In this document: in pieces, positions 34,029 through 45,793 of the stretch
Position numbering within the stretch: position 1 is the stretch's first letter
Layout of the letters: every line of letters begins with the position of its first letter
Origin: Pyrenophora tritici-repentis
Taxonomy: Eukaryota > Ascomycota > Dothideomycetes > Pleosporales > Pleosporaceae
Direction: 5' to 3'
Assembly (NCBI RefSeq): GCF_003171515.1
Contig: NC_089397.1
Location: 1,116,001-1,180,000 of the forward strand
DNA length: 64,000 bases
The notes under the pieces: generated by a model
The model's input: only the letters and a program-made list of their open reading frames with translations
What the model was told of the DNA's origin: nothing
The model's database searches: none
Position numbers and translations under genes: made by a program

Positions 34029-34924
34029 GAGCAACGGCTGCCGACGACCAGTTCCCTTAGTTTGTGTGTTACCTGGATTCTTTTGCTCCCTGCTCGATAC
34101 CTTAGACGATGTCCTTCGCTACACCTTCATGTATATACATTACACCCACCCCGATCTCGATCCATCACTCCTTGATCTAATCATAGTTTTTTGTTTCTCT
34201 TTGTACTTATCTGTTGGCATGGTTTAGACAGGCACGCAAAAAAAATACTTGGGCGTTGCTGGAAAACCTGCCAGACTTGGGCAATTAATCCCACACTATC
34301 TCTAACGATTTCTCATGTTTTTATTTGTACGATGGTTATTGGCAGGCTTGCAGGCGCAGTTGTAGGTTGTTTTTGGTCCATGTTGGATGTGGTGTGTTAC
34401 ACTGCATGTACATTCGTGTCTTATCCAGACTCTGACGTATTATCTACAATCAATACATATTACCTGCCATAAACTTCCATCTCTTCTCGGTGACTCGTCA
34501 TGCACTATCACCACGCGCTGTCTTGCTTTTCCTACCGCTCAACATGATCATGTGCCCGCACGCGGTATAGGCAGAATCGGGAAGGTGACGAACAGAGGAC
34601 CGCACCTGCCGAAACGGTAACGTCGATGGCGGCATACGCGCCTCGGGAGCAATCTGCTGAGAGACAGAGTGCCGGCGACAACCATCATGCACCAGGATAG
34701 CACCCACACACTCGCTGCATTCTGCGGCTGGCGGCATGAAGGGCGGGTGTGGCAGACCCTGGACTAGATCTCACGATTTAGCGCGCATCCTCGGAGCCCG
34801 GCGAAACACGTCGGCGCATGCTTTCCCATGTCGCATCTCAAACTTTTGACCAGCAATTCGATGTCTTAGTCCGACGCTTTTGCAACGCCACAACACATAA
34901 CGCACATATACGGCCCCCACCAAG
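34029..34924. other. Intergenic, no supported gene
   Basis: 3' region of the Ser-rich gene and promoter of mL54. I see nothing specific. Confidence 0.5.
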
Positions 34925-35745
34925 ATGATATGTCGGTCATGCATACGGGCAGCGACCCGCGCCCAAACAAAAACAATTCGCCAACCACAACAACAACAAC
35001 GCCAATACCCCCGCTTCCTCTCCACCACTCCACCCCTCCGCAATGCAGCAGCAACCCCCATTTCCGGCGCCACTGCCACCCAAACCGCACCTAGACAAGG
35101 TGACGCTTCGTCCTCGCATACCCCACCAGCTGCAACATCGACATCGGCCGCGCAGCCTTTTAGCGAGCCCTTGACACCAGCCGCAAGCCCGGACCTCAAA
35201 GGTCTCGCAACCGAAGTTTCTAAGAAGAAAGCGACGCCGCTTGTAAAAAGCAGTATACCAGCCGGTCAACCGCTCAAGGGATTGAACTTTTTGAAGGATA
35301 GACAGGATCCAGTGGCTTTGCCAGACGACGAGTATCCACCCTGGCTATGGACGATTCTGGATCGCCAGGAGAAGAAGGCTGAAGCTGGGGCGGGAGATTT
35401 GTTCTGTATGTCTTATATTCCCCTTTTACCCATCCATCTTCAATCCCCGCCTCAAAATTCCCCTTGTTTCCAAAACGAACACTTTGCTAACCACAAAAAC
35501 CAGCCAAATCAAAGAAACAGCGTCGTCTAGCCGCCAAACGGCTCCGAAAGGAACAAGCAATGAACCCCGGCATGCTGGTACCCAAGGTACCCATCTACGA
35601 ACAAACGATTGATTTACCCACTGGCGATGGTAGTCTAGCGGGTGCGGTGGAGGCGTCGAGTGCGCGGGAGGAATTGACAAAGGCGATGCGGAATAAGAGG
35701 AGGGCTAGCATCAAGGAGGCTAATTTCTTGAAGGCTATGGGTTAA
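34925..35745 (+). CDS. MRPL37: Mitochondrial large ribosomal subunit protein mL54 (MRPL37)
   Basis: Exons 34925-35405 and 35504-35745, 723 nt (240 aa). It begins MICRSCIRAATRAQTKTIR, an Arg-rich, acid-free mitochondrial presequence, followed by a long Gln/Thr/Ala/Pro-rich linker (about 20-90) longer than in yeast. The mL54 core then appears: PAGQPLKGLNFLKDRQDPVALPDDEYPPWLWTIL near 112-148, and the basic SKSKKQRRLAAKRLRK plus KRRASIKEANFLKAMG end. It is a structural component of the mitoribosome large subunit. The intron splits the Ser codon after GDLF. Confidence 0.92.
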
Positions 35746-36498
35746 GCTGTGATGAAATGAGATATCATGCGTGTGGGGTTTACTTGTGATGATATGATGA
35801 AGAGGGTTCGATTGATTGAACAGTCGAGCGTCGCATGAGGGATGGGAGGGATAGAGAAAGACGGGGGGGGGGGGGGGGGGGGGGGGTAGAGACGTCTGTA
35901 TAACCAACTAACCTTTGTACATTGTATGGTGATATACACAGCCTACCCAATTCAAATGTAAAAAGATACGAAGGAGCGAAGCAACGCAACATTTTCTACT
36001 ACGAACCCCTATCAATCCCATGTTCAAAAAAATCAAACATCACGTCAAAAATCTGCTCTGCGGTCCACTCTAAACTACACCTCTTTATTCTTCTGTAATC
36101 TAACCTACAACGACCAAAACGTTATCGTTGCTGCTGCTAATAAAAAGTGCAATGAATACATGGTATGTGACGTGATGTGATGTGATGATGTTCGCCGCAC
36201 TCCTACAACAACCAAACAACCACCAACAACCACGACGACAAAGACGCCCCCAACCACCATCCGAACACAACAGATGAAAATGATACGCCTCGGCTCCTCC
36301 TCCAGAAACATTACCCAGAAAACAAGAGAACAAAAAAAACACCCAGCGATGCGACGCTATAGGAAGCAGAAAAGAATGCCAACCAGAAACCAATAACCCA
36401 AGCGTAAAAAACCCCAAATCTTTACTCACAAACACCCAGCCCAATCCAACCGATACCATCGCTAACCAAAGCAAACAATAAAACTCATCTCACAATTC
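35746..36498. other. Convergent 3' intergenic region with poly-G tract
   Basis: Lies between the mL54 stop and the DUF726 gene stop. It holds a 24-G homopolymer and a low-complexity A/C-rich stretch (36190-36480). No gene is supported. Confidence 0.5.
35863..35886. repeat. Poly-G tract (24 G)
   Basis: An uninterrupted run of 24 G on the + strand, about 120 bp after the mL54 stop codon. It is the longest homopolymer in the window. Confidence 0.9.
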
Positions 36499-39400
36499 TC
36501 ACATAAAACTCATCTTCATCTCCTTCTCCCCCCCAAACTCGTCGTCAAACTCATCCGCCCAAGCATTTTTCCCTAGATCCCCACCTCCCAGCAAAGCCCC
36601 ACTCGCAGGCTCCGTCTTACTGGACCGCAGCCTCGGCCGTTCAAACGGTTCATCATCCCAGGGTGCCGCTACGCCCCCAACACCACCACCGAGGACAGCA
36701 GGTTCAGGACTCCATCTGGGGCTCACAGCGCGCGACGACGGGCCCCAGGGCGAGGTAGCGCCGGAGCGACTAGGCTGGGCTGGCAAGGGAGAAAGCGGGA
36801 GCGGGGATTTCGGGCGCGAAGACGCTGCTACTGAAGGTGGGAGGGCGAGTGAGGGTGTGTTTTTATGTTTGGAGGTGTATCCGGTATCGTATTTGTTGTC
36901 ATCGTGGAACGAGGTATCGAATGTCATTTCCATGCTTCCCGCACCAGGGTCGTCGAATTCGTCGTATTCTTCAAATGCGCCGCCCATTGTTGTGAGGGCT
37001 GGTTTATGTGCCGCACTGCCGTTTGTCGTTTTACCAGAGTCGCCCAGGCTATCGTTGTAAGATTTCGTTTCTCGGAGTGTGGATGGGGAAACAGTTGCCA
37101 TGTCGATTTTCATGGGGGGAAGAGTGGATTTGATCTCTTTGATTTCGAATTCAGCTTCTGCGTTGTATTCTTTGCTTTCGGCCGCGAGCGCAGCGACTTC
37201 CTTGCGGATGGCGTCGATATCGAACATGATTTGTGTTTCGGCGAGCTTGGCTGGGTCTTGGTCTTGGTCGAGGCGTTTGTGGGCGGGGAGGGCGGAGGAT
37301 TGTTCGTCGTAGACTTCCCATTCTTTCTTGTCGGCTTTCTTCTTCTTCCACCAGCTGAGTTTGCCGCCCTTCTTTTCTTTTTCTTGGGCTTTCTTCTCGA
37401 GTTCCTTGCGGGCTTCTTCGATTTCGTTGATGAGTTCACGTTGCCGGAGTTCGTGGTTTTCGGGGTCTGGGTCTTCAATTTCTACAAACTCGTCGGATTC
37501 AACGAGCCAGCCGACTTCGCGGAGCAGCTTGGGCATTGCGGCTCGATAGGCCATGTGACCGGGTACAAATTCGGTCACGTTTACGTTTTCGATAGTAGGG
37601 ACATGGACGGGAGCGAGACCTGCGACACGCATGACACCACCGCTGGTCGCGCGGAAGAGATATCCTGGACTCATTAGTATCGAACAATGCAATACAGAAA
37701 CAAAACATACCTAGAATCCAATCATTGGTAGCATAGCCATTGACAAATCTTCCAGGCACCACGGATCTGGCCCTCATGTATTCATCATGCTTGGCGACGG
37801 CCGGTGTACCAAACATGTACACATTTTGCACAATTCCAAATGCCCCTCGTTTTGCAAGCTCCTTCAAGCATGAAAAGATAACCCTCGATCCCAGTGAGAA
37901 ACCAACAAGGGTCACAGGTCTTGTTCCCAAGTTGCGGTCGATGAGCGAGTCAGCAAGAATAAGTCCCGCCATGTCTGCTCGCGCTTGTGATACAATCCAC
38001 GGATTATCGATAAGATAAGACAGCTTTGTCAATGCCAGAGGGAGTGTCATGGCAGCCATGAGAGTTGTTAGGATAGTACTTCCAAGCACTTGTTGCAGAC
38101 CTTGTGTAAGAGCCTACATAGTCAGTATGCGCTCTGCCAACCTGCATGATCACACTCACCTCAGTAGCCAGAATATTAATGGTGGCACCCATGCTCCGCA
38201 GCATGTCAGGTTCCCACAACACGGAATAAATATCGCCCATAATTGGATCCACAGTACTGTACGGCAACCGGACGTCATCGACCTTTCCGTTCATCCAGCC
38301 TGCCAATGTAATGATGAGATGTGTCCTCTTATTGTTATGAAGAGGTCGATATTCGAATGTCTTGACGTTACCCGTTCGCCTGTCCATCGCTCTGACACCG
38401 ACAGTACTACCGGTGACAACACCCGTGGACGTGATGATGGCAGCGCCTCCAGCACCTGCAAGAAAACTGCTGGTACCTGCTACACCAATAGTTGTGAAAC
38501 CCGCTGCAAGTCCGGCTCCGATGACAGGTGCAAGAAGACCTGCAGACAAGCCAATGACAAGACCACCACCGACGGTTGCAAGACCCATAAATGCTATCCG
38601 CTTGTTGCGCGAACGCTTGGCTCGGTTAGCCATGTGTTCATCTTCGTTCCAGTTTTCCTTGTCTGCTTGTTCCTGCATTTCCAAGGCATCTGTTACGCGC
38701 TTTTCAAAGCGGCAGGTCTCCAACCAGTCTACGCTTAGGTACTTTCCAACTTGTTCGAAGAGCTCTCTTGACCGCGAATCGTAGACTGAGTCTGCTATGA
38801 GAACCAGAAATAAATCGCACAAGACTGTCCATCGGAGGTCAATGTCCAGGTTCTTGCTTTTAGGAAGTTCCGAAGGCGATTTGACTTCTGGGTAATCGAA
38901 ACCGACCTCTTCGTGTTCTTTGTATGCTGGCGGGGGCGGTGTTTGTCCATCATCTTGCAAGTCTACTGACGAGTTCTTCGATCTTGATTTGTCTGCTAGA
39001 GAGTCGCGCGGCGATGACATCGAGGGTCTTGCAGAGTCCGACTCATTTACGGTATCGGTGTCTTCTGCTGCAGGGTTCTTGACGCGAGCGTTTCTCATTA
39101 GTGCTGGCGTCAGGTCTGCCGGAACCACGCCGTGCTCGGACAGCTGCTCAATCATAAGTTGCTCGGAAGCATTGATATCCATGTGCCCATATATCTTGAC
39201 CATGATCTTTTGCGACCACATCTTGGTTGTCGCCGCCTGCATTTCCAGCAGCTTCTTCATACTCTTATTGTTCGTCTGAGTCTGAAACTTTGAGAACTTC
39301 CTGTTCATTTCCACCATAGCCAGTCGCACTAGACCAACGTATGCGACACGTTGACCTTCGGTGAGTAGGTTCTTGGTGGCTTGCATCTGCGCGAGCGGAT

Positions 39401-40244
39401 CTCGCCCTTCCTCGTCCTCATCGGCCAGTGCAGTGCTCCTCTCCTTGAAGAGATATGCAGTATTATCATCCATGCTTGTCTGCGAGTCGGCATCATCGTC
39501 CATGATGACCCTGGTATAGCCCTTGGCCGCGCCTCCGACGTTGCCATAGCCGCTCATGTCTTCCAGCTCTTCGGCATTCTCCTTCGCAATGAGCCTGTTG
39601 TCATCATCGTACATGTCGTAGTGGGCGTATGCTGGCATCTCTTGCCACTCGCCGTCGTCGTCATCCTTGAACTCGCCTTCCGCTGGCTTTTGTGCTTGTG
39701 TGACGGTGTGCTGGTGCGAGTATTCGGAGATGGCTGCGGGCGCGAGACTCGTTCGGTGCGGATATGAAGTCGCAGCGGTTGCGCTATTATAAGGTTCTGT
39801 GGTCTCGAGAGGCGGTTTGCTGTCGGCCATGTCTTGCTTTGGTTCTGCAGGTTTGTCGCCAGATTCCTTCTGCTCGGCCTTCTCCACCGGCTCCTTCGCC
39901 TGCCCATTGACGTGCGGTTGCGCATTACTGTCTGCCTCGGGTTTGTCTGCCATGGTCTCTGACAGCTTCTCTAATGTGTCTTTTTCTTCTTTGGTGGGCT
40001 CTTTGGACTTGTCCAGCATGGAAACATCTTCTCGACTTGCCCCTGCAGAAGCTACCGCATCTTGAAACTTGTCCCCCTCTCCCTCAGAATCCGAGCTATC
40101 GTCGACCGGAGTGGGAAGCCGCCTTTTACGTATAGGCAGACCAAAGTCGTCGTACTCGACGCCTTCAATGGGCTCTTTCTTCGATTCCGCGCTCTCCTTG
40201 CTATTGCCCTCGTGCTTGGGAGGCGCGGCGGGGTTCTCGCTCAT
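36499..40244 (-). CDS. DUF726 family alpha/beta-hydrolase (TMCO4 / yeast Mil1-like)
   Basis: Exons 38160-40244, 37711-38113 and 36499-37664, 3654 nt (1217 aa). The N-terminal 330 residues are acidic, disordered and Lys/Glu-rich. A helical region follows, then the DUF726 domain (about 550-850), which has a glycine-rich membrane hairpin (near LATVGGGLVIGLSAGLLAPVI) and a hydrolase fold with nucleophile elbow GFSLGSR (Ser768). The C-terminal third has a Lys/Glu coiled coil (ELEKKAQEKEKKGG) and disordered Pro/Ser tail. Yeast Mil1/YFL034W, a relative, binds clathrin adaptor components; human TMCO4 is a membrane protein. A lipase-like activity is likely but unshown. It is divergent from UTP23. Confidence 0.88.
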
Positions 40245-40557
40245 AATGGACCGACTACCGTAAGAAATTCATGGAGAGGTGAAAGAGAATAGATGCAAGA
40301 GTGCAAGAGTGCAAGAAGCGACAAGGGTGTGCGAGCAATTTCAAGAGTAAATCCAACTATGTACAATTCGTCGTGGTTGGCTTCGGGCTTGTCTCAAATG
40401 CGGAGAGCGACGGGCGTCTCGTTACAGGCGCAGACGTCGGATACGGAGTTAGCGTGCCTGGCGCACGGCCTAAGTTCCGCCTTCAGATGCGAACTTTTGG
40501 CCGCATCCAAAACTTCCTCCCCGCAAACATTCGACGGTTCCCAAGCACAACGCCGCC
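40245..40557. promoter_or_regulatory. Shared divergent promoter, DUF726 gene / UTP23
   Basis: A 313-bp gap between divergent starts. It contains a short repeat (gtgcaagagtgcaag near 40299-40318). No known operator is seen. Confidence 0.4.
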
Positions 40558-41494
40558 ATGAAGTTGAAGCGCGCAAAGGTATGTCATATTCTGCTTTGAT
40601 CACACGTGATTTGTGCTGATTTTAGGGCAGGCATACAAAAAGCAGCTGCACCAGTATGAACTCAACTTCGGTTTCCGCGAACCATACCAAGTCCTCCTCG
40701 ACTCGCAAATCCTCCAAGATGCCTACAACTTCAAGATCGACCTCCTTGCGCGACTTCAAAAGATGCTTGGCGGACAGGTCAAGCCCATGATCACCACGTG
40801 CGACATGCGACACCTCTACAATGCGAAGCCGAAAAACGAGACACTCATTCTTCAGGCAAAGGAGTACGAGCGTAGACGGTGTAACCACCAGGATCTGGAG
40901 GAACCGCTATCATCATTAGAGTGCCTGAGCTCGGTAGTAGATCCCAAGGATAATGGAACTAACAAGCACCGTTACGTCATTGCGAGCAACGACTCCAGTG
41001 TACGCGCAAAGATGCGCCAGGTCGCTGGCGTACCCGTCATATACATATCCAGATCGGTGGTACTAATGGAGCCCATGGCCGACGTGACAGAGCAGTTTCG
41101 GGAGCGCGAGGAAAAGTCAAAGTTCAAAATGGGTCTCAAAGGACAGCGGAATCCGGGCAATTCGGACACCCCACCGAAGCGAAAACGAGCCGACGAGGGA
41201 CAAGATGCAGAGGGCAACCAGTCTATTGCAGATCAAGCTACAGGAGAGGCGAGGCCAAAGGCAAAGAAGCGCAAGGGTCCCAAGGGTCCCAATCCGCTAA
41301 GTGTCAAGAAGCCTAAGAAAGACAAGACAAGTGCTCCCAAAAAAGCCCGACCATCCGCATCAGAATCGACCGGCGGAGATGACCATAGGGGGGATCGTGA
41401 AGATTCAGCGCCGAAGAAAAGGAGAAGAAAGCACAAGTCCAAAGCTGAAGGTGGTGATGATGCGCCGGGTGAGGAGGAACCTGCCTCCCCATGA
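40558..41494 (+). CDS. UTP23: SSU processome PIN-domain protein UTP23
   Basis: Exon 1 is 21 nt (40558-40578, MKLKRAK) and exon 2 is 40631-41494; 885 nt (294 aa). The chosen acceptor (GGGCAG) restores the family start KRAK-x-YKKQLHQYELNFGFREPYQVLLD. The PIN domain spans about 10-160, with Cys/His residues (CDMRHLYN, ERRRCNHQ, LECLS) forming the Utp23 CCHC zinc site. Yeast Utp23 lacks some PIN catalytic acids and releases snR30 from pre-rRNA rather than cutting. The C-terminus (about 180-294) is very Lys/Arg/Pro-rich, as in nucleolar factors. It is convergent with PPE1. Confidence 0.93.
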
Positions 41495-41681
41495 ACGCCG
41501 TTACGAAGAGGTTAGGCCTAAATATGAGCCAACCTGCGATATCCGAACACTGCGCATTGTTAGAATCGATAGTTGGGAAAGTTGTAACAAAGCATACCAA
41601 AAGCGCACCACATATGCGCGTATACTACATGTTAGTTTGGATAGGTGTGTCTACCTGGAGGTGATACCATGGACATTCCTT

Positions 41682-42866
41682 TTAAACTCTTTTGCCTTGC
41701 GCAAGGAGATCGGACACCTTTGGTGGGAGGACAAGCGTACTTCGGTCATTACGCTTTACGAATTCGACCACAACTTCGGCCGTCTTCTCAGGCAGATCCT
41801 CGTGAAGAAAATGGCCCGCGGCGGGGAAAACTTGGAGTTGGAATTTACCTGCGTTATATTAGATACCATGATTATAAAAACTGCGGCTACTTTCAAGCTT
41901 ACCCTGCATTTGTCCAATCATCAACTCCTTGTCTAGTCTGTCTGTTCCAGCAAGCAGCAAGAGCTTGGCTCCCTTGCCGCTCAGAAACTTCTTACTCATA
42001 CCCGTGAACCAGTTTGACCAGAATGGCTCTGTACTGGACAGCTCCGTCCGCCACGCCCAGCGTCCGTCTGCTGTTGGTAGTAGTAGACTAGGTACGCTGG
42101 CTCGTGCAGACTGTGGATTCCGCAGGGTCCGCGATCGGATGTGCCATTCGATGGCTGCAGGGAGAGAAGGAAATGACTTTGGTCTGCTCGCAAGATAAGT
42201 GTGCATGTGCGCTAGCGTCTCCATGGCACTGCCTTCAACCACGTCAAGCACGCCAAAGCCCAGTAGCTTGTTCCCCAGCAGTCCCTTGTTGGCAACGTCT
42301 GTGACGACGGCACCACCAAGACTATGTCCTATAAGAACGATTGTTGGGAGTTGGGGCCATCCCATCTTGCTCTGCGTGAGAGATAGCATATCGATGACAT
42401 CCTGGCTGAGTTGCTCGATGCTCAAGTCGTTGTCCACCTCACCGCTGGCATCCCATACTACGCTGCCATGTTCGCGTGCTTCAACAGCTAGTATGCCAAC
42501 TTCGGGCATTGCTTTCCTGATATCCTTGGCTGCAAGTGCAAACGTCATGGCCGAACTTCCGGCGCCATGATGCAAGACGACCAACGGCGCCTTTGGACTA
42601 GCTGGCGGCGTCAGGTATACGTGGAACTTGGCATGGCCTGCGCTGTTGCGGTCCTGCTCGAGGTAGAACTCTTGCGCATAGTAGTCGGACCAGTGTATTG
42701 CAGGGGCGGGTCTTAGTGTACTGGACGGTATCACAGTACCGGTACTGGACATGGACGATGCCGACGACGAATCATCTTCATACTCGGGTACTTCTTCCTG
42801 CAGCGGCTCAGGTGGTGGCAGGGACGAAAGTTTGGTCTTGGCAAACTCCCGAGCCAGGCTGGACAT
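41682..42866 (-). CDS. PPE1: Protein phosphatase methylesterase 1 (PPE1/PME-1)
   Basis: Exons 41903-42866 and 41682-41848, 1131 nt (376 aa). An acidic Ser-rich N-terminus (about 15-45) precedes an alpha/beta-hydrolase fold: HHGAGSSAMTF (oxyanion region, about 99), nucleophile elbow GHSLGG with Ser182, and the catalytic His in the last exon (AAGHFLHED). The enzyme removes the methyl ester from the C-terminal Leu of the PP2A catalytic subunit, opposing the Ppm1 methyltransferase. Omitting the last exon would lose the catalytic His, so the splice (donor GTAAGC, acceptor ACGCAG) is well supported. It is divergent from the DUF2417 gene. Confidence 0.95.
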
Positions 42867-43421
42867 GGCGGCAGCGAGGTGATTGGCCCGCGCGTCGTTA
42901 TTTGGCTGTATTTGTTGAGAGGGCGATGAATGCGGGTGAGGGGAATAGATGCAGCGGGGTATCTGATGGACGTAGACAGGGATCGAGCTTCATGTCTTAG
43001 CGAGCCATGGGGAGCAAGGCTTTACTTTCATCGCGGACTGGGTTTCAGATGGCCGATGACGTAGCCGCGTGGGCGAGACAGTGAAAGGCGTCCACAATGC
43101 CACGAGGCCGGGCGCTCTGCTATCGTACCGCAGGCATGGATGACAAGCATTTAGGTTCCATGGAGGTTTCCGCGGGACGATCTGGGCTTATGATTTGCGG
43201 CTAGGGTGCTTGTGAACCTGGCTGGATGCGATAATGACGTACGTCGATCTCTATGCTTTTAGCGCTATGACCTTCAGTAAAACCTCAGCGCCCCCCAGTG
43301 GTTCGATGCACTTCACGAGCTTTCCAAGGCTCTCACTCACCCAATCCACTCCATTTCAACAGACGACGTCCGGATACCTTGCATTCCCTGTTCCGATTGA
43401 TTTGCTTCATAACGACTGCGA
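42867..43421. promoter_or_regulatory. Divergent promoter region, PPE1 / DUF2417 gene
   Basis: 555 bp between divergent starts. No gene or repeat is seen; no specific motif is assigned. Confidence 0.4.
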
Positions 43422-45149
43422 ATGTCTGGCATGTGGAAAGGCGGGAAAGATAACGGGGACGAGGGCTTGATGGCTGAGCCGCCCCACCCAATTCCCAATG
43501 ATGATGGATCGAGGTCTTCGAGGAGAAGTTATGAGACCGCAAGAAGACATGAGGAGCCTACTGAAAGGACGAGACTTCTTGATCGCCCAAGGCACCCACC
43601 CAACTCCGATGGCTATCTCGACCCAGATGACCCCGCTGTATGTTCAACCGTATCACAATGCATCATCCATTGCTAATAATCTCAGGTGTCACCTTACAAC
43701 CTCTGGACCGTGCGTGCTATGCGCTACCTTACCATTCTGTTCCTTATCATCTCGTTTCTATGGTGGGTTCTCTTGCTGGTATCAATCTTCGTCTCTCCCC
43801 CCGGACTACACACTCGTGGATCAGGCTTCTTCGACTTTGCATACACATGTCTCACCATCGGAAACCTACTCGTGGTGACCATCTTCTTCATCACCCCGGC
43901 TAAGGGATTGCGCATCACTACTGCCATCATTGCCGGACTCCTAGCAATCGACATGATCCTTATCCTATCAGTTCCCCGCCTTAGGTTGGAGGAGGGCTGG
44001 GTCGGAATCGCAAGTGTCATTTGGGCTTTTGTCATGGCTGTTTGGTGCATCTTGACCGACCGTGTTGTCGCATACGGAAAGCAGGAGGAAGAGGAACGTC
44101 TGACTGGCCGCGCCGAGACACGCCGTACTCTCAAGGAGTGGGTTGCTGTTCTCCTGGCAACTATTCTGACTGTCGTCTTCATCGTTATCGTCGTTCTGAT
44201 GACCGCCACACTGGGTATGCGCGCTCGCGACGCCACCCTCAAGATGTACGGTGATCGTATCCTCGTCGACGGCGACAAATACGCTGTCCATCTTGCTTGC
44301 GTTGGTAACGTTTCCGAAACCCACGGTTCTAAGGACCCTACAATCCTTCTTGAGGCTGGCGAGACGCCATTGGAGTACGATTTCGAGCACTGGGCATACG
44401 CAGCATACAAGAACGGCACCATCTCCCGTTACTGCTACTGGGACCGCCCCGGTTACGCTTTCTCCGACAACGCACCCTCACCACACTCAGCTGGAATGTC
44501 TGCAGATGCACTCTCAGAAGCACTTGCCAAGGCTGGTGAAGAAGGACCATACATCCTGGTTTCTGCTGGCACTGGCAGCATCGTCTCCCGCATCTTCAGC
44601 TCCCGTCATCTCAAGCAAGTCGTCGGCCTCATGATGATCGACCCTCTCCACGAAGATCTCCTGCACCGCATCGGCAGCCCAGGACGCGGTTTCCTTCTCT
44701 GGGCCTGGGGTATCATCTCTCCCCTCGGCACCGTCCGCCTCGCCGGCGCCCTCTTCAAAGGCCGCACCCGCGAAGACCGTGTCTACGGCCGCAACGCCTA
44801 CCAATCCGGCAAATACATCAAAGCTCAACTCCAAGAGAACTTAGTCGCAGATTCGCTCTCCAAAAACGAAGTCTCGGCCGCCAGAAACATTCAGAGCGCA
44901 AACACGCCCCTCGTCATTATCTCAAGTGGCATTGAAGTCAAGCGCGACTCAGAATGGGAGCGCAAGCAAAAGGACCTCACTACCCTGACTGACAAACTTG
45001 TTAGCTGGGACATCGTCAACAAGGCGCCACATCAGGTGTGGGATACTCTTGATGGACGTATGGTTATGGAGAAGAGGCTTAAGCAATTGGTCAAGGCTTC
45101 TCTAAAGGTCAAGTCTGAGGAGGTGCAGGACGCTTCCACCGAGGAGTAA
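43422..45149 (+). CDS. DUF2417 integral membrane protein with alpha/beta-hydrolase-like domain
   Basis: Exons 43422-43637 and 43686-45149, 1680 nt (559 aa). The cytosolic N-terminus is charged (about 1-75). The DUF2417 membrane region has six or so helices (about 82-240; for example YLTILFLIISFLWWVLLLVSI and VLLATILTVVFIVIVVLMTA). A C-terminal hydrolase-like fold (about 250-520) keeps the LLEAGETPLEYDFEHWA and CYWDRPGYAFSDNAP strands. At the elbow it reads VSAGTGSIVSR, so the usual GxSxG serine position is Gly. The family is annotated as mitochondrial or integral membrane protein; its role is unknown. The hydrolase domain may be inactive. Confidence 0.82.
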
Positions 45150-45756
45150 GACTGAGTCAGGAGAGGAAGGGACACATGATGCAGTATCGCGGTCCAGATT
45201 GAAAGCGAAAAGAGCCGTATGTAATGCTAGTAACTTAATATCTCTTTAATGTCAAGTTCTTTTTCTGATTCTAGCTTTTACTTTCGGGTATGTACTTTCT
45301 TGGTATTATGCATAAAATTTCAGTGTAATACGACTAAGTCGAAAACTACCAAGACTGACTTCATTCTATCCCTCGCTGTAGAATCAAATTCGTGAGATTT
45401 CTTAGGGTAAACAATAACGTGCTTGAGAGTAAGTAGGAGTTGAATCATCGTCCGATCAATGGATAGAATTCATGCTCTTTAACTGTCTCATATCCGAGCA
45501 CTAGTCCAATCGACTATATCTTCACCCAGAGCACCAACAATCCAGCACAACATCCCCCCTCTAACCCATTTATCATACTTCTACTCCATTCAGTAAGACG
45601 CAAACCACCTTAAACCTCTCAACCTATCCGCTCGTCGCTATCGCTAGTTGGGCAACTGAATAATCAGAGTCCGCAACAATCAATTAGATCGGCATGATTG
45701 ACTCCTACCTAGGTTAGTGATTACTTGATTAGGAAAGTGCTATACTTAGATAGGAA
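45150..45756. other. AT-rich intergenic region with left part of hAT MITE
   Basis: Downstream of the DUF2417 gene. AT-rich, with no supported gene. The MITE starts at 45665. Confidence 0.5.
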
Positions 45757-45793
45757 TCAATCATGCCGATCTAATTGATTCTTGCGGACTCTG
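45665..45793. mobile_element. hAT-type MITE with 8-bp target-site duplication
   Basis: A 129-bp non-coding palindrome. The ends start CAGAGTCCGC and finish GCGGACTCTG; the arms are inverted repeats over about 48 bp with four mismatches (three of them transitions). It is flanked by perfect 8-bp direct duplications TGAATAAT at 45657-45664 and 45794-45801. An 8-bp duplication and a CAG start are hallmarks of hAT transposition. The near-intact ends suggest a fairly recent insertion. Confidence 0.9.
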
